From the NCBI GenBank assembly GCA_964581385.1, contig CAZOOK010000003.1:1-64000 (forward strand): a DNA stretch of 64,000 bases. The letters run 5' to 3'. Shown here piece by piece: positions 64,000-64,000 of the stretch (position 1 is the first letter of the stretch; the number at the start of each line of letters is the position of its first letter). The DNA is from CAZOOK01 sp964581385 (lineage in GTDB: Bacteria; Pseudomonadota; Gammaproteobacteria; Nevskiales; Nevskiaceae). The notes beneath the pieces were generated by a model. The model ran no database searches and had not been told where the DNA came from. It saw only the letters and a program-made list of their open reading frames with translations. The translations under genes and the position numbers were made by a program.

Positions 64000-64000
64000 C

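Overview
The window reads as chromosomal DNA of a gammaproteobacterium with moderately high G+C. The evidence is conserved gene order: pcnB-folK-panB-panC-panD, rpsP-rimM-trmD-rplS, and lon-hupB-tRNA-tRNA-ppiD. Signal-transduction genes, a TonB-dependent receptor and a block of steroid/terpenoid-style catabolic genes point towards a Nevskiales/Steroidobacterales-like environmental lineage. That placement is inference; no rRNA gene is present.

Layout. 1-9073: a DUF4397 lipoprotein, then branched-chain amino acid and lipid genes on the minus strand (ilvN, ilvC, pssA, leuA), a Hanks kinase fused to a cyclic-nucleotide-binding domain, and a secreted propeller-like protein. 9074-14607: queA, a small membrane protein, a DEAD-box helicase, and an isocitrate dehydrogenase with a C-terminal CBS pair. 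14885-17275: two c-di-GMP-type proteins with altered GGDEF motifs. 17309-23247: pgi, panD, panC, panB, folK and pcnB; pcnB appears to start at ATT. 23445-28926: a three-gene signalling operon made of a histidine kinase with an ethylene-receptor-type membrane domain, a CheY-like regulator and a REC-REC-PAS-PAS-GGDEF-EAL protein. 29130-41605: a TonB receptor-SDR-OYE operon on the plus strand facing an eight-gene minus-strand operon (four more SDRs, an acyl-CoA ligase, a KshB-like reductase, a Coq4-like protein and a methyltransferase). 41977-44689: DJ-1, grxD, sodB and argF. 44822-48436: a LuxR/LuxI quorum-sensing pair with a lux box, followed by a small receiver-like protein and a degenerate EAL protein. 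48578-57364: nadC, sppA, a peroxiredoxin, trxB, a structured inverted-repeat element, an SspA/GST-like protein and envelope proteins. 57440-63999: the trmD operon, ppiD, tRNA-Asp, tRNA-Val, hupB and the 3' end of lon.

How the parts fit. Two separate inputs appear to converge on cyclic di-GMP: the predicted ethylene/copper receptor kinase with its two partners, and the AHL system whose luxI transcript carries a degenerate EAL protein. The most interesting candidate is the ethylene-receptor operon: all seven ligand-pocket positions I compared with plant ETR1 match at one constant offset of ten residues, and the output gene keeps intact GGDEF and EAL motifs. The catabolic block looks like uptake and peripheral oxidation of a hydrophobic cyclic compound, but the substrate cannot be read from the sequence.
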